The notes under the pieces were generated by a model. That model saw nothing but the letters and a program-made list of their open reading frames with translations, made no database searches and had not been told where the DNA came from. Positions 1 to 5,661 of a stretch of DNA of 6,280 nucleotides are shown here, in pieces. The position numbers and the translations under genes are program-made. The stretch is from Acetobacteraceae bacterium (GTDB lineage: Bacteria > Pseudomonadota > Alphaproteobacteria > Acetobacterales > Acetobacteraceae): positions 1 through 6,280 of the forward strand of contig DAHWNE010000290.1 of NCBI GenBank assembly GCA_027340195.1, in the 5' to 3' direction. The number at the start of each line of letters is the position of its first letter. The stretch's first letter is position 1.

Positions 1-205
1 GGTCGGCGCCGGCGCAGAAGATGCGGTCCCCGGCCCCGGTCAGCACCACGCAACGAATCTCCCCGGGGTACTCGATCAAGCCGGACCACAGCGCGAGCAG
101 CTCGCGGCCCATCGCGGTGTTACGGGCGTTGCCCACTTCCGGGCGGTTCATCGTCACCACCAGCAGATGCGGGCGCGGGGTATCGACCAGGATCGTCTCA
201 GTCAT
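1..205 (-). CDS. Enoyl-CoA hydratase/isomerase (crotonase) family protein, N-terminal part only
   Basis: Crotonase-fold enzymes add water to, or isomerise, a 2-enoyl-CoA thioester in the cytoplasm. The window holds the first 68 codons, and the gene runs off the left edge. Visible family marks are the N-terminal strand ending in TMNRPEVGNA (residues about 17-26) and the block VVLTGAGDRIFCAGAD (about 53-68), whose CAGAD forms part of the CoA-binding oxyanion hole. The catalytic acidic residues would lie beyond the edge, so hydratase, isomerase or hydrolase activity cannot be told apart. The ATG at 205 directly follows the TGA of the acyl-CoA synthetase gene (208-206), with a GGAG ribosome site 9 bases upstream inside that gene's last codons. 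This points to translational coupling in one operon and to a CoA-ester substrate supplied by the synthetase. Family assignment is firm; the exact reaction is unknown. Confidence 0.9.
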   Translation of the reverse strand, partial: MTETILVDTPRPHLLVVTMNRPEVGNARNTAMGRELLALWSGLIEYPGEIRCVVLTGAGDRIFCAGAD

Positions 206-1735
206 TCAGAGGGGCTCCAGAACCGGGTGCGGGCCATCGACCAGGCGGTGGCGGGCCAGAATGGCCTCGCGGATCAGCCGGCGCATGATCTTGCCCTGCG
301 GGTTGCGCGGCAATTCGGCCATCATGACGAATGCCCGCGGGTGCTTGTAGCGGGCGAGCCCGGCCAGCGCCGCCCGGGCGCGCTCTGGCCAAGCGGCATC
401 GTCGGTCTCGGCCACCGCCACGATCACCTCGCCCCAGTATTCCGACGGCAGGGCGACGATCGCGACCGCCGCGGTCCCCGCGGTGCCGGCGAGTTCCCGC
501 TCGATCTCGTCGGGATGAATCTTGTAGCCGCCCGATTTCACCACGTCGGCCAGCCGCCCCACCAGATGCAGTCGCCCCTCCCCGTCGATCCGGCCCAGAT
601 CGCCGGTGGCGTGGAAGCCGTCGGCGGGCAGCGGATGGAAGCCGGTGGCGTCGATATGCCCCGCCGACATGTGCCGCCCGCGCAGATGCACCTCCCCCAC
701 CGCGCCCGGCGGCAGCACCGCGCCGGTCTCGTCGCGCAGCTCGATCTCGACCCCCGCGCCGGGCCAGCCGACGCAGACCCCTTCGCCCGCGGGTGCGGCG
801 TAGTAGGCATCGAGCGCCCGCGGCGGCAGCACGGTGATCGGGTTGACGATCTCGGACTTGCCGTAGGTGACCCGCACCACCGGGCCGAACACCGCGCGCG
901 CCTTGGCATAGAGCGCCGGCAGCAGCGGCGCGGTACCGCAGAAGATGCAGGCGAGGCCGCGAATGCGCTCGCCGTCCAACGCGCCGAGCAGCTTCGCCAT
1001 CACGGTGGGCGGGGCGAACAGATGATCCACCGCGCCGTCGCGCAGCAGCGGCAGGGCGCAGTCCAGATCCACCCCGCCGAGCAGTACCACCCCCGCGCCG
1101 CGGTCATGGAAGGCGTGGGTGATGAGCCCGGCGCCATGGATGAACGGGGTCATCAGCAGCACTCGGCTGCCTGGCCCCGGCATTGGCGCCAGATGCGCGC
1201 GTTGCAGGACATTGGCCAGCCAGCGCGCGGCATGGGTGGTGACGATCGCCTTCGGCCGCCCCGTGGTGCCGGAGGTGAACCCGATCTTGGCCCATGCCTC
1301 ACCCGGGACCGGCCTCAACGCCGCCGGGTCGGCCGGCTGCTCCGAGACGTCCTCCACCAGGATCACCTCGGACCCCAGGGCGCGGAACGAGGCCGCCTGC
1401 GCGGCCGAGGTGATGACCTTCCGGGTCCCGGTGAGTTCGAGGCAGTAGCGTCGCTCCGCCTCGGTCAGCCCGGCGTTGAGGCCAACTTCGGCGGCGCCGG
1501 CCAACCGCAGCGCGTTGGTGGCCCAGACGGCGGGAATGGAGTTCGGCAGCGACAGCCCCACGCATTGGCCGGGGCTGACGCCGGCGGCGCGGAGGTCTAG
1601 CGCCAGCCGCGCCGACTTTCCGGCCAGCGCGGCCAGGCCGATCGCCCGGGTGCCGTCATGGACCGCCTCGGCATCGCCGAACTCGGCCACCGTGGCGGCA
1701 AGGTCGCTGCCCCACGGAATGACCTCCAGCGTCAC
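206..1735 (-). CDS. Class I adenylate-forming acyl-CoA synthetase (AMP-dependent ligase)
   Basis: The enzyme activates a carboxylic acid with ATP to an acyl-adenylate and then transfers it to CoA. I chose the GTG start at 1735 (509 aa). It overlaps the FAH stop as GTGA, has GAAGG just upstream, and begins directly at the family's normal N-terminus. A longer reading to 1813 adds 26 low-complexity residues inside the FAH gene and is less likely. Motifs in order: P-loop FTSGTTGRPK (153-162), FIHG near 198, A5 motif YGKSE (291-295, usually YGxTE), ATGDLGRIDG (376-385), hinge and A8 region GRLADVVKSGGYKIHPDEIE (393-412), and the C-terminal A10 lysine in NPQGKIMRR (K482). Length is ordinary for the family and all catalytic elements are present, so it should be active. 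Substrate class cannot be read from the sequence. Its neighbours, an FAH enzyme before and a crotonase after, indicate catabolism of an organic acid through CoA esters. Confidence 0.93.
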   Translation of the reverse strand: MTLEVIPWGSDLAATVAEFGDAEAVHDGTRAIGLAALAGKSARLALDLRAAGVSPGQCVGLSLPNSIPAVWATNALRLAGAAEVGLNAGLTEAERRYCLELTGTRKVITSAAQAASFRALGSEVILVEDVSEQPADPAALRPVPGEAWAKIGFTSGTTGRPKAIVTTHAARWLANVLQRAHLAPMPGPGSRVLLMTPFIHGAGLITHAFHDRGAGVVLLGGVDLDCALPLLRDGAVDHLFAPPTVMAKLLGALDGERIRGLACIFCGTAPLLPALYAKARAVFGPVVRVTYGKSEIVNPITVLPPRALDAYYAAPAGEGVCVGWPGAGVEIELRDETGAVLPPGAVGEVHLRGRHMSAGHIDATGFHPLPADGFHATGDLGRIDGEGRLHLVGRLADVVKSGGYKIHPDEIERELAGTAGTAAVAIVALPSEYWGEVIVAVAETDDAAWPERARAALAGLARYKHPRAFVMMAELPRNPQGKIMRRLIREAILARHRLVDGPHPVLEPL

Positions 1736-2565
1736 CCTTCGCCCACCACCGGGTTGCGCAGCACGCCCACCGCCGAGATCTCGACCTCGACCGTGTCCCC
1801 CGGCTTCATCCACAGCGGCGGCTTGCGATAGGCGCCGACCCCGCCGGTGGTGCCGGTCACGATCACGTCGCCTGCTTCGAGCTGGGTAAAGGTGGTGATG
1901 TATTCGATCAGGGTCGGGATATCGAAGCAGAGGTCATCGATCGTGGCGTGCTGCACCTCCTCTCCGTTCAGCCGGGTGATGAGATGCGATTTGGTGATGT
2001 CGCCCGCCTCCTCGGCGGTGACCATCCACGGACCGAAGGCGCCGGAATGATAGAAGTTCTTGCCGGGGGTGAACTGCGCGGAGTGACGCTGGAACTCCCG
2101 CACCGAGCCTTCATTATAACAGGCGTAGCCGGCGATCACCTTGCCCACGTCGGCCTTGGCGACATGGCGGCAGCTTGTGCCGATCACCACGGCGAGCTCG
2201 CCTTCGTAGTCGAAGGTCTCGGAGGCGTTGGGGCGCACCATCGGCTCACCGTGGCCGACCTGGGAATTGGCGAAGCGGGCGAAGATGATCGGCTTCGGCG
2301 GCGGTTCCCGCCCGCCTTCCTTGATATGCGTCATGTAGTTGAGGCCGACGCAGATGATCTTGTCCGGGTCGGGCACCACCGGCAGGTGGCGGATCTCGGA
2401 CAGGCGGTAGTCCGGATGGGCGGCGGCGCGCTCGGCGAGCGACGTCATCGCCCATAGCGCGTGTTTCAGACCGGGCGCCAGATGGCCGCAGTCGATCACG
2501 CCCTCGTTCTTGACGATGCCCCAGCTCGGCGAGCCGTCGGGGCGGCGGAAGCTCATCAGTTTCAT
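1732..2565 (-). CDS. Fumarylacetoacetate hydrolase (FAH) family protein
   Basis: A 277-aa cytoplasmic enzyme of the FAH / 2-oxohept-3-ene-1,7-dioate hydratase-isomerase superfamily. Members use a divalent metal to hydrolyse, hydrate or decarboxylate beta-diketo or 2-keto acids, often at the end of aromatic or sugar-acid breakdown. Seen: an N-terminal domain (about 1-60), then the core beginning DKIICVGLNYMTHIKEGG (68-85), the metal-binding pair in FDYEGELAVVIG (E121, E123), the segment CYNEGSVREF (149-158), GKNF (168-171) with the probable active-site lysine 169, FGPWMVT (177-183), and the closing TGTTGGVGAYRKPP (237-250) and PGDTVEVEI (255-263). Position 152 is Glu where many relatives have the third metal ligand Asp; this is probably a subfamily trait. 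The ATG at 2565 has a strong GGAGAGGAGA ribosome site, which lies inside a large inverted repeat (2570-2615). The stop overlaps the ligase start by four bases. Superfamily is certain; substrate is not assigned. Confidence 0.94.
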   Translation of the reverse strand: MKLMSFRRPDGSPSWGIVKNEGVIDCGHLAPGLKHALWAMTSLAERAAAHPDYRLSEIRHLPVVPDPDKIICVGLNYMTHIKEGGREPPPKPIIFARFANSQVGHGEPMVRPNASETFDYEGELAVVIGTSCRHVAKADVGKVIAGYACYNEGSVREFQRHSAQFTPGKNFYHSGAFGPWMVTAEEAGDITKSHLITRLNGEEVQHATIDDLCFDIPTLIEYITTFTQLEAGDVIVTGTTGGVGAYRKPPLWMKPGDTVEVEISAVGVLRNPVVGEG

Positions 2566-2569
2566 GGCG

Positions 2570-2615
2570 GGTCTCCTCTCCAGGCAGGGCTATCCGTAAG
2601 CCCGGAGCGGAGACC
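2570..2615 (-). promoter_or_regulatory. Inverted repeat overlapping the FAH ribosome binding site
   Basis: Read on the minus strand, GGTCTCCGCTCC (2615-2604) can pair with GGAGAGGAGACC (2581-2570): 11 of 12 positions, with one G/A mismatch. Between them GGGCT (2603-2599) pairs with AGCCC (2591-2587) around a 7-base loop, leaving a 5-base bulge on one side. The result is a nearly continuous 16-bp hairpin. The 3' arm is the Shine-Dalgarno region of the FAH gene, four bases before its ATG, so the folded RNA would hide it. There is no run of U after the stem, so it does not look like an intrinsic terminator. At DNA level it could instead be an operator for a dimeric regulator. The pairing is directly visible; any regulatory role is inferred. 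Confidence 0.5.
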
Positions 2616-2631
2616 GGTCCAGTGCGCCGGC

Positions 2632-3096
2632 TCAGCTGCTGCCCAGCAGCGGCAACATGCTGCGCTGGCCGACCCCGAACCCGCCGGCCGCGGTCGCCAG
2701 CGTGCCCACATCCGACCCGCTGAGACGTAACTCGGCATCCCGTCCGCAATCGGACCGTGCGCTGGTCGGGCCGGCCCCGGCCCAGTGCACCAAGTAGCCG
2801 TCCCGCCGCCCCGGTTCCACCGCCTCCACGATCAGGCTTCCGCCGGCAGCGCGCAGCTGCGCCGAATTCAGGACACAGAGGGTCCCGGAGTCGGCCCGCC
2901 GCACTGGGAACCGCACCAGCGGCGCCAGCACCGGGCGGGCGCCGGTGAAGCTGACGATCGAACCCACCGGCGGCCCCCAGTTGTTGGCGGCGATCGCCAT
3001 CCGTACCAGGGTCACCATTGCGACCCCGAGCGCCAGCACCAGGCCGAAAGCCCAGAGCGGGGTTGCTGAGGTGTTCGGTCCGTGTCTCGTCTGCAT
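2632..3096 (-). CDS. Hypothetical single-pass membrane protein, 154 aa
   Basis: I do not recognise a named family. A short polar N-terminus is followed by one hydrophobic helix (about 14-36, WAFGLVLALGVAMVTLVRMA). The rest is a soluble domain that begins with a Gly/Pro-rich stretch (41-46) and holds beta-like segments such as GTLCVLNS (71-78), GSLIVEAVE (86-94) and GYLVHWAG (100-107), ending in a Gly/Ala/Leu-rich tail. With few positive charges after the helix and two cysteines (C74, C117), the domain is plausibly periplasmic with one disulfide. The ATG at 3096 was chosen because it starts just before the helix. The open frame continues to 3453, but that extension overlaps the kinase gene antisense-free in another frame and is basic low-complexity. 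The ribosome site is weak (GAGATGG). It lies 73 bases after the kinase stop and 66 bases before FAH, on the same strand. The gene is likely real; its function is unknown. Confidence 0.7.
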   Translation of the reverse strand: MQTRHGPNTSATPLWAFGLVLALGVAMVTLVRMAIAANNWGPPVGSIVSFTGARPVLAPLVRFPVRRADSGTLCVLNSAQLRAAGGSLIVEAVEPGRRDGYLVHWAGAGPTSARSDCGRDAELRLSGSDVGTLATAAGGFGVGQRSMLPLLGSS

Positions 3097-3110
3097 GGTC
3101 GGTCCATCTC

Positions 3111-3139
3111 GCGCGGGCCCGCGCCCGCCTCGGCGCGGG
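3111..3139 (-). repeat. Three-armed GC-rich inverted repeat upstream of the 154-aa gene
   Basis: On the plus strand the arms are GCGCGGG (3111-3117), CCCGCGC (3118-3124) and GCGCGGG (3133-3139). Arms 1 and 2 together make a perfect 14-base palindrome. Arms 2 and 3 make a 7-bp all-GC stem with an 8-base loop. The block lies 15 bases upstream of the ATG at 3096, within the 73-base gap after the kinase. No U-tract follows, so an intrinsic terminator is not supported. It may be an intercistronic RNA hairpin, a protein binding site, or chance in GC-rich DNA. Confidence 0.4.
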
Positions 3140-3169
3140 GGCAATGCGGGTGAAGGGGCTAAGAAACTC

Positions 3170-4177
3170 TTACCGGACCGGTCGAACGACCGAGCCGGAA
3201 CGATCGCCTGCGACCGCGGAGAGGAACTCAGTAACCTCCACCCGGGTCGGCAGCGACGGCTGCGCTCCTGGACGGGAGACAGATAGGGCGGCGGCGGCGG
3301 CGGCGAAACCCAGCGCTTCGTCAATCCTGCTTCCCGCCGCCAGCATTGCCGCGAGCGCGCCGAGGAAGGCATCGCCGGCCCCGGTGGTGTCCACCGCGTG
3401 GACCGGCACCGGGGCGATGCGCCGTGACCCGGCGGCGTCGGCATAGACCGCACCGGCCGCGCCGAGGGTCACCAGCGCTGCCCGGGCGCCGCGCGCGCGC
3501 AGCGCCGCCGCCGCCGCCTCCGGGTCCGTCACCGGTGCGCCCAGCAGCGCAGCCGCCTCGGTCTCGTTCGGGGCGATCAGGTCGAGCGCGGGCCATAACG
3601 CCGCCGGAACTGGGGCGGCGGGCGCCGGGTTGAGCAGCACGAACCAGCCGCGTGCCGCTCCCACCCGCGCCGCGTGCGCAACCACTTCCAGCGGGATTTC
3701 ATGCTGCAATAGCAGAATGCCCGGCTCCATCGCGGCCAGGGCACGGTCGATCGCGGCCGGCTGCACCGCCGCGTTGGCCCCCGGCGCCACCACGATCTGA
3801 TTGGCGCCGGCGTCGTCCACCGCGATCAGCGCAATCCCGGACGGGCCGGGCACGCTGGCCAGGTGGGTGAGGTCGATCCCCTCCGCCGCCAGCCCGGCGC
3901 GCATCTTGGTGCCGAACTCGTCCGTCCCCACCGCGCCCAGCATCGTCACCCGTGCGCCGGCGCGTGCTGCCGCCACCGCCTGGTTGGCGCCCTTTCCGCC
4001 GGGCAGGGTGGCGAAGCCGTGGCCGGACACCGTCTCGCCCTGCGCCGGAAGCCGCGCGCAGCGAACCACTAGGTCCATGTTCAGGCTGCCGATCACCAGC
4101 ACCGGGCGAGCCGCGACGTACTGGGCCGCCCGACCGTGTTCCGGTCCGCCCGGCGGCTGATCGCTGGATGGTGTCAC
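3170..4177 (-). CDS. rbsK: Ribokinase-type carbohydrate kinase (PfkB family)
   Basis: Transfers phosphate from ATP to a sugar, most likely D-ribose to ribose 5-phosphate, in the cytoplasm. Seen in order: VLVIGSLNMDLVV (26-38), sugar-binding LPGGKGANQAVAAARAGA (58-75, the first PfkB signature), GAVGTDEFG (81-89), the Asn/Glu motif APNETEA (202-208), VTLGAAGA (236-243), and the second signature DTTGAGDAF (263-271) with catalytic base D269. The C-terminal GAQPSLPTRVEV (304-315) is characteristic of ribokinases proper, including the monovalent-cation site region. The GTG start at 4177 is supported by GGGAGG (4192-4187) nine bases upstream. It gives a 24-residue Pro/Gly/Ala-rich N-terminal extension, longer than usual. 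An alanine run (292-297) is encoded by a GGC repeat. No transporter, regulator or other ribose gene is in view, so ribose is the family expectation rather than proven; another pentose or nucleoside sugar is possible. Confidence 0.93.
   Translation of the reverse strand: MTPSSDQPPGGPEHGRAAQYVAARPVLVIGSLNMDLVVRCARLPAQGETVSGHGFATLPGGKGANQAVAAARAGARVTMLGAVGTDEFGTKMRAGLAAEGIDLTHLASVPGPSGIALIAVDDAGANQIVVAPGANAAVQPAAIDRALAAMEPGILLLQHEIPLEVVAHAARVGAARGWFVLLNPAPAAPVPAALWPALDLIAPNETEAAALLGAPVTDPEAAAAALRARGARAALVTLGAAGAVYADAAGSRRIAPVPVHAVDTTGAGDAFLGALAAMLAAGSRIDEALGFAAAAAALSVSRPGAQPSLPTRVEVTEFLSAVAGDRSGSVVRPVR
3287..3304 (+). repeat. (GGC)6 trinucleotide tract inside the ribokinase gene
   Basis: Six perfect GGC units, read as GCC on the coding (minus) strand, encode the six-alanine run at residues 292-297 of the kinase helix before the C-terminal GAQPSLP motif. 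Changes in copy number would stay in frame. This is probably a by-product of GC-biased alanine codons. Confidence 0.6.
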
Positions 4178-4350
4178 GGAGACGAGCCTCCCACCAAAAG
4201 GGTATGCCCGGTGCCGAGTCTGCTGTTCGGTCTAGGACGCTTGGCCGGCTGCCGCGATCAATACGACATATGCCACAACCCAGGGTGGAAAAACTTTCGG
4301 CTCTCATGCGGGAGCGGAGAACGGCGACGGTAGAACGCGGATGGTGATGC
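4178..4350. promoter_or_regulatory. Divergent intergenic region between ribokinase and Tad-domain gene
   Basis: The 173-bp spacer separates two outward-facing genes, so promoters for both should lie here. It is visibly richer in A and T than the flanking genes around 4259-4297 (ATCAATACGACATATGCC and GGAAAAACTTT). I could not find a convincing -35/-10 pair with correct spacing on either strand, nor a clear operator palindrome. The kinase has a good ribosome site at its end (4192-4187). The plus-strand gene has only a weak purine stretch before its ATG. Confidence 0.4.
4187..4192 (-). promoter_or_regulatory. Ribosome binding site of the ribokinase gene
   Basis: GGGAGG on the minus strand ends nine bases before the GTG at 4177. 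This good match to the anti-Shine-Dalgarno sequence decides for the GTG start and for a kinase with a 24-residue N-terminal extension. The next internal ATG falls at the NMDLVV motif, too late for a functional kinase. Confidence 0.6.
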
Positions 4351-5649
4351 ATGGTCGGCAATACGCACGTCAAATTCGGACGGGATCGTCGCGGCGTTGT
4401 CTCCTTGGTGGCCGCGCTCGCTTCGATCGCCTTGCTGACAGCCAGTGCTGTCGGGATCGAGGTCGCTCACTGGTCGGAAGTCACAGGCGTGCTCCAGCGC
4501 GCCGCCGACATGGGCAGCCTTGCCGGCGTGGCCGGCTTGGCAAAGAACGACACCACGGAACAGGCCGCCAACGAGGCGGCAACGATCGCCGAGATTAACG
4601 GCGCGGTGGGCACGACCACTCGCAACTGGAACCCAACCACGCTCGTGTTGACCGACAACCAGGTCACGGTGAGCGTCGTCAACGGTATCCGCAATCCGTC
4701 CGACCCGGCGATCAAGGTGGCCATCGTTCAGCCGACGCCGATGCTCTTCGGTCGTCTGATCACCAGCAGCACGTCGATCTCGCTGGGCGCCGTCGCGGTC
4801 GCGGAGCTTGGACCGCAGCCCTGCATCCTGACCCTGGGCGGCAACGGGATCCGCGCCTCAGGGGGGCCGGTTATCGACCTCAACGGCTGCTCGGCCTACT
4901 CGGACAGCAACATCTCTATGACCGGAAGCGTCACCTTCGACACGTCGGCGGCGGACGCTGCGGGCAACATCTCGATCGGCAGCAATGTTTCCGGTACGGG
5001 GACCAACCCCGCCATCCAGGCGTCCGGCTTGCCCTCGATCGCCGACCCCTACGCTGGCGACAGCGCCGTGCAGTCGGCCCTTGCCGCCGCCGCCTGTCAG
5101 CCCGCCGTCACCCCGCAGGTCAGCAACGGCACGATGACGCTCTACCCCAACACCTGTTACGGCTCGATCTCGGTCAGCGGCAGCGAGGTGCTTGCGTTCA
5201 GTCAACCCGGACTCTATCTCATCAACGGCAATCTCAAGGTATCCGGGAACTCCGGAACCACCGTGTCCGGGAGCGGTATCACCATCGCCGCCACCGGATC
5301 GGTGTCGATCACAGGAAATTTCAACAACAACGCCGTGACCCTGACCGCCGCGTCGGTGGAAACCGCGCAGAACGGCGCCATCCCCGGAGTGCTGCTGGCC
5401 ACCGACAGTTCGCTCGGCAGCTCCATCGGCGGCGGGGTGCCGATCCCGTTCACCGGCCTGATCTACATGCCGAATGCGAATGTGTCTTTTGCCGGCACGC
5501 CGACCTCCGGCAGCACCGGTTGCGCCAAGCTGATCGCCAATTCGGTCACCATTGTCGGCAATTCCACCCTGGCCACCGCGTGTTCAAGCTATCAACTGTC
5601 AACCTTCGGCAACTCGGTCAACACCAATCTGCTGGAACTGGTGCAGTAG
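4351..5649 (+). CDS. Tad-domain (TadG-like) secreted protein with beta-helix-like region
   Basis: A 432-aa exported protein. The N-terminus has a short basic stretch (FGRDRRG, 9-15), a hydrophobic segment (about 16-38) and then VAHWSEVTGVLQRAADMGSLAGVAGLA (38-64). That layout is typical of the putative Flp-pilus TadE/G-like domain, whose members are anchored in the inner membrane and act with tight-adherence pili. The rest is rich in Ser, Thr, Gly and Asn with short alternating strands (for example ISVSGSEVLAF, LKVSGNSGTTVSGSGI, VSITGNFNNNAVTLTA), suggesting a right-handed beta-helix or stacked-sheet passenger. Six cysteines (158, 180, 249, 269, 391, 411) could form three disulfides outside the cytoplasm. 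The ATG at 4351 is the first start after an in-frame TGA at 4345-4347; its ribosome site is weak. No cpaB-F, tadA-C or flp gene is nearby in the window, so it is an orphan here. A pilus-associated or surface role is inferred from the family. Confidence 0.85.
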   Translation: MVGNTHVKFGRDRRGVVSLVAALASIALLTASAVGIEVAHWSEVTGVLQRAADMGSLAGVAGLAKNDTTEQAANEAATIAEINGAVGTTTRNWNPTTLVLTDNQVTVSVVNGIRNPSDPAIKVAIVQPTPMLFGRLITSSTSISLGAVAVAELGPQPCILTLGGNGIRASGGPVIDLNGCSAYSDSNISMTGSVTFDTSAADAAGNISIGSNVSGTGTNPAIQASGLPSIADPYAGDSAVQSALAAAACQPAVTPQVSNGTMTLYPNTCYGSISVSGSEVLAFSQPGLYLINGNLKVSGNSGTTVSGSGITIAATGSVSITGNFNNNAVTLTAASVETAQNGAIPGVLLATDSSLGSSIGGGVPIPFTGLIYMPNANVSFAGTPTSGSTGCAKLIANSVTIVGNSTLATACSSYQLSTFGNSVNTNLLELVQ

Positions 5650-5661
5650 CGACATGCCGAG

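Noticed and set aside
167..1600. Long plus-strand open frame of 477 codons opposite the acyl-CoA synthetase
   Set aside because: It is an antisense shadow of a high-GC gene: the translation is His/Arg/Gly/Pro-rich with no domain, while the minus strand has all motifs of an adenylate-forming enzyme.
1736..1813. 26-codon upstream extension of the acyl-CoA synthetase
   Set aside because: The added residues are low-complexity Gly/Arg and lie inside the conserved C-terminus of FAH; the GTG at 1735 has GAAGG upstream and fits the family N-terminus.
3160..3172. TAAGA/TCTTA mini-palindrome at the ribokinase stop codon
   Set aside because: Five weak pairs around a 3-base loop and no U-tract; likely chance and not a terminator.
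3176..3183. GACCGGTC palindrome occurring at 3176-3183 and again at 2612-2619
   Set aside because: An 8-base palindrome repeated twice is expected in DNA of this composition, and the contexts share nothing else.
3097..3453. 119-codon upstream extension of the 154-aa membrane protein
   Set aside because: The extension is basic, Pro/Ser-rich and overlaps the conserved 3' end of the ribokinase gene in another frame; the ATG at 3096 sits correctly before the membrane helix.
4241..4272. TTGGCC followed by ATACGACATAT as a candidate promoter for the Tad-domain gene
   Set aside because: Hexamer matches are poor and no -10 candidate sits at 16-18 bases; not enough to call.
4306..4347. 13-codon open frame ending just before the Tad-domain start, possible leader peptide
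   Set aside because: It has no ribosome site and no run of regulatory codons, and its in-frame TGA simply limits the Tad-domain gene to the ATG at 4351.
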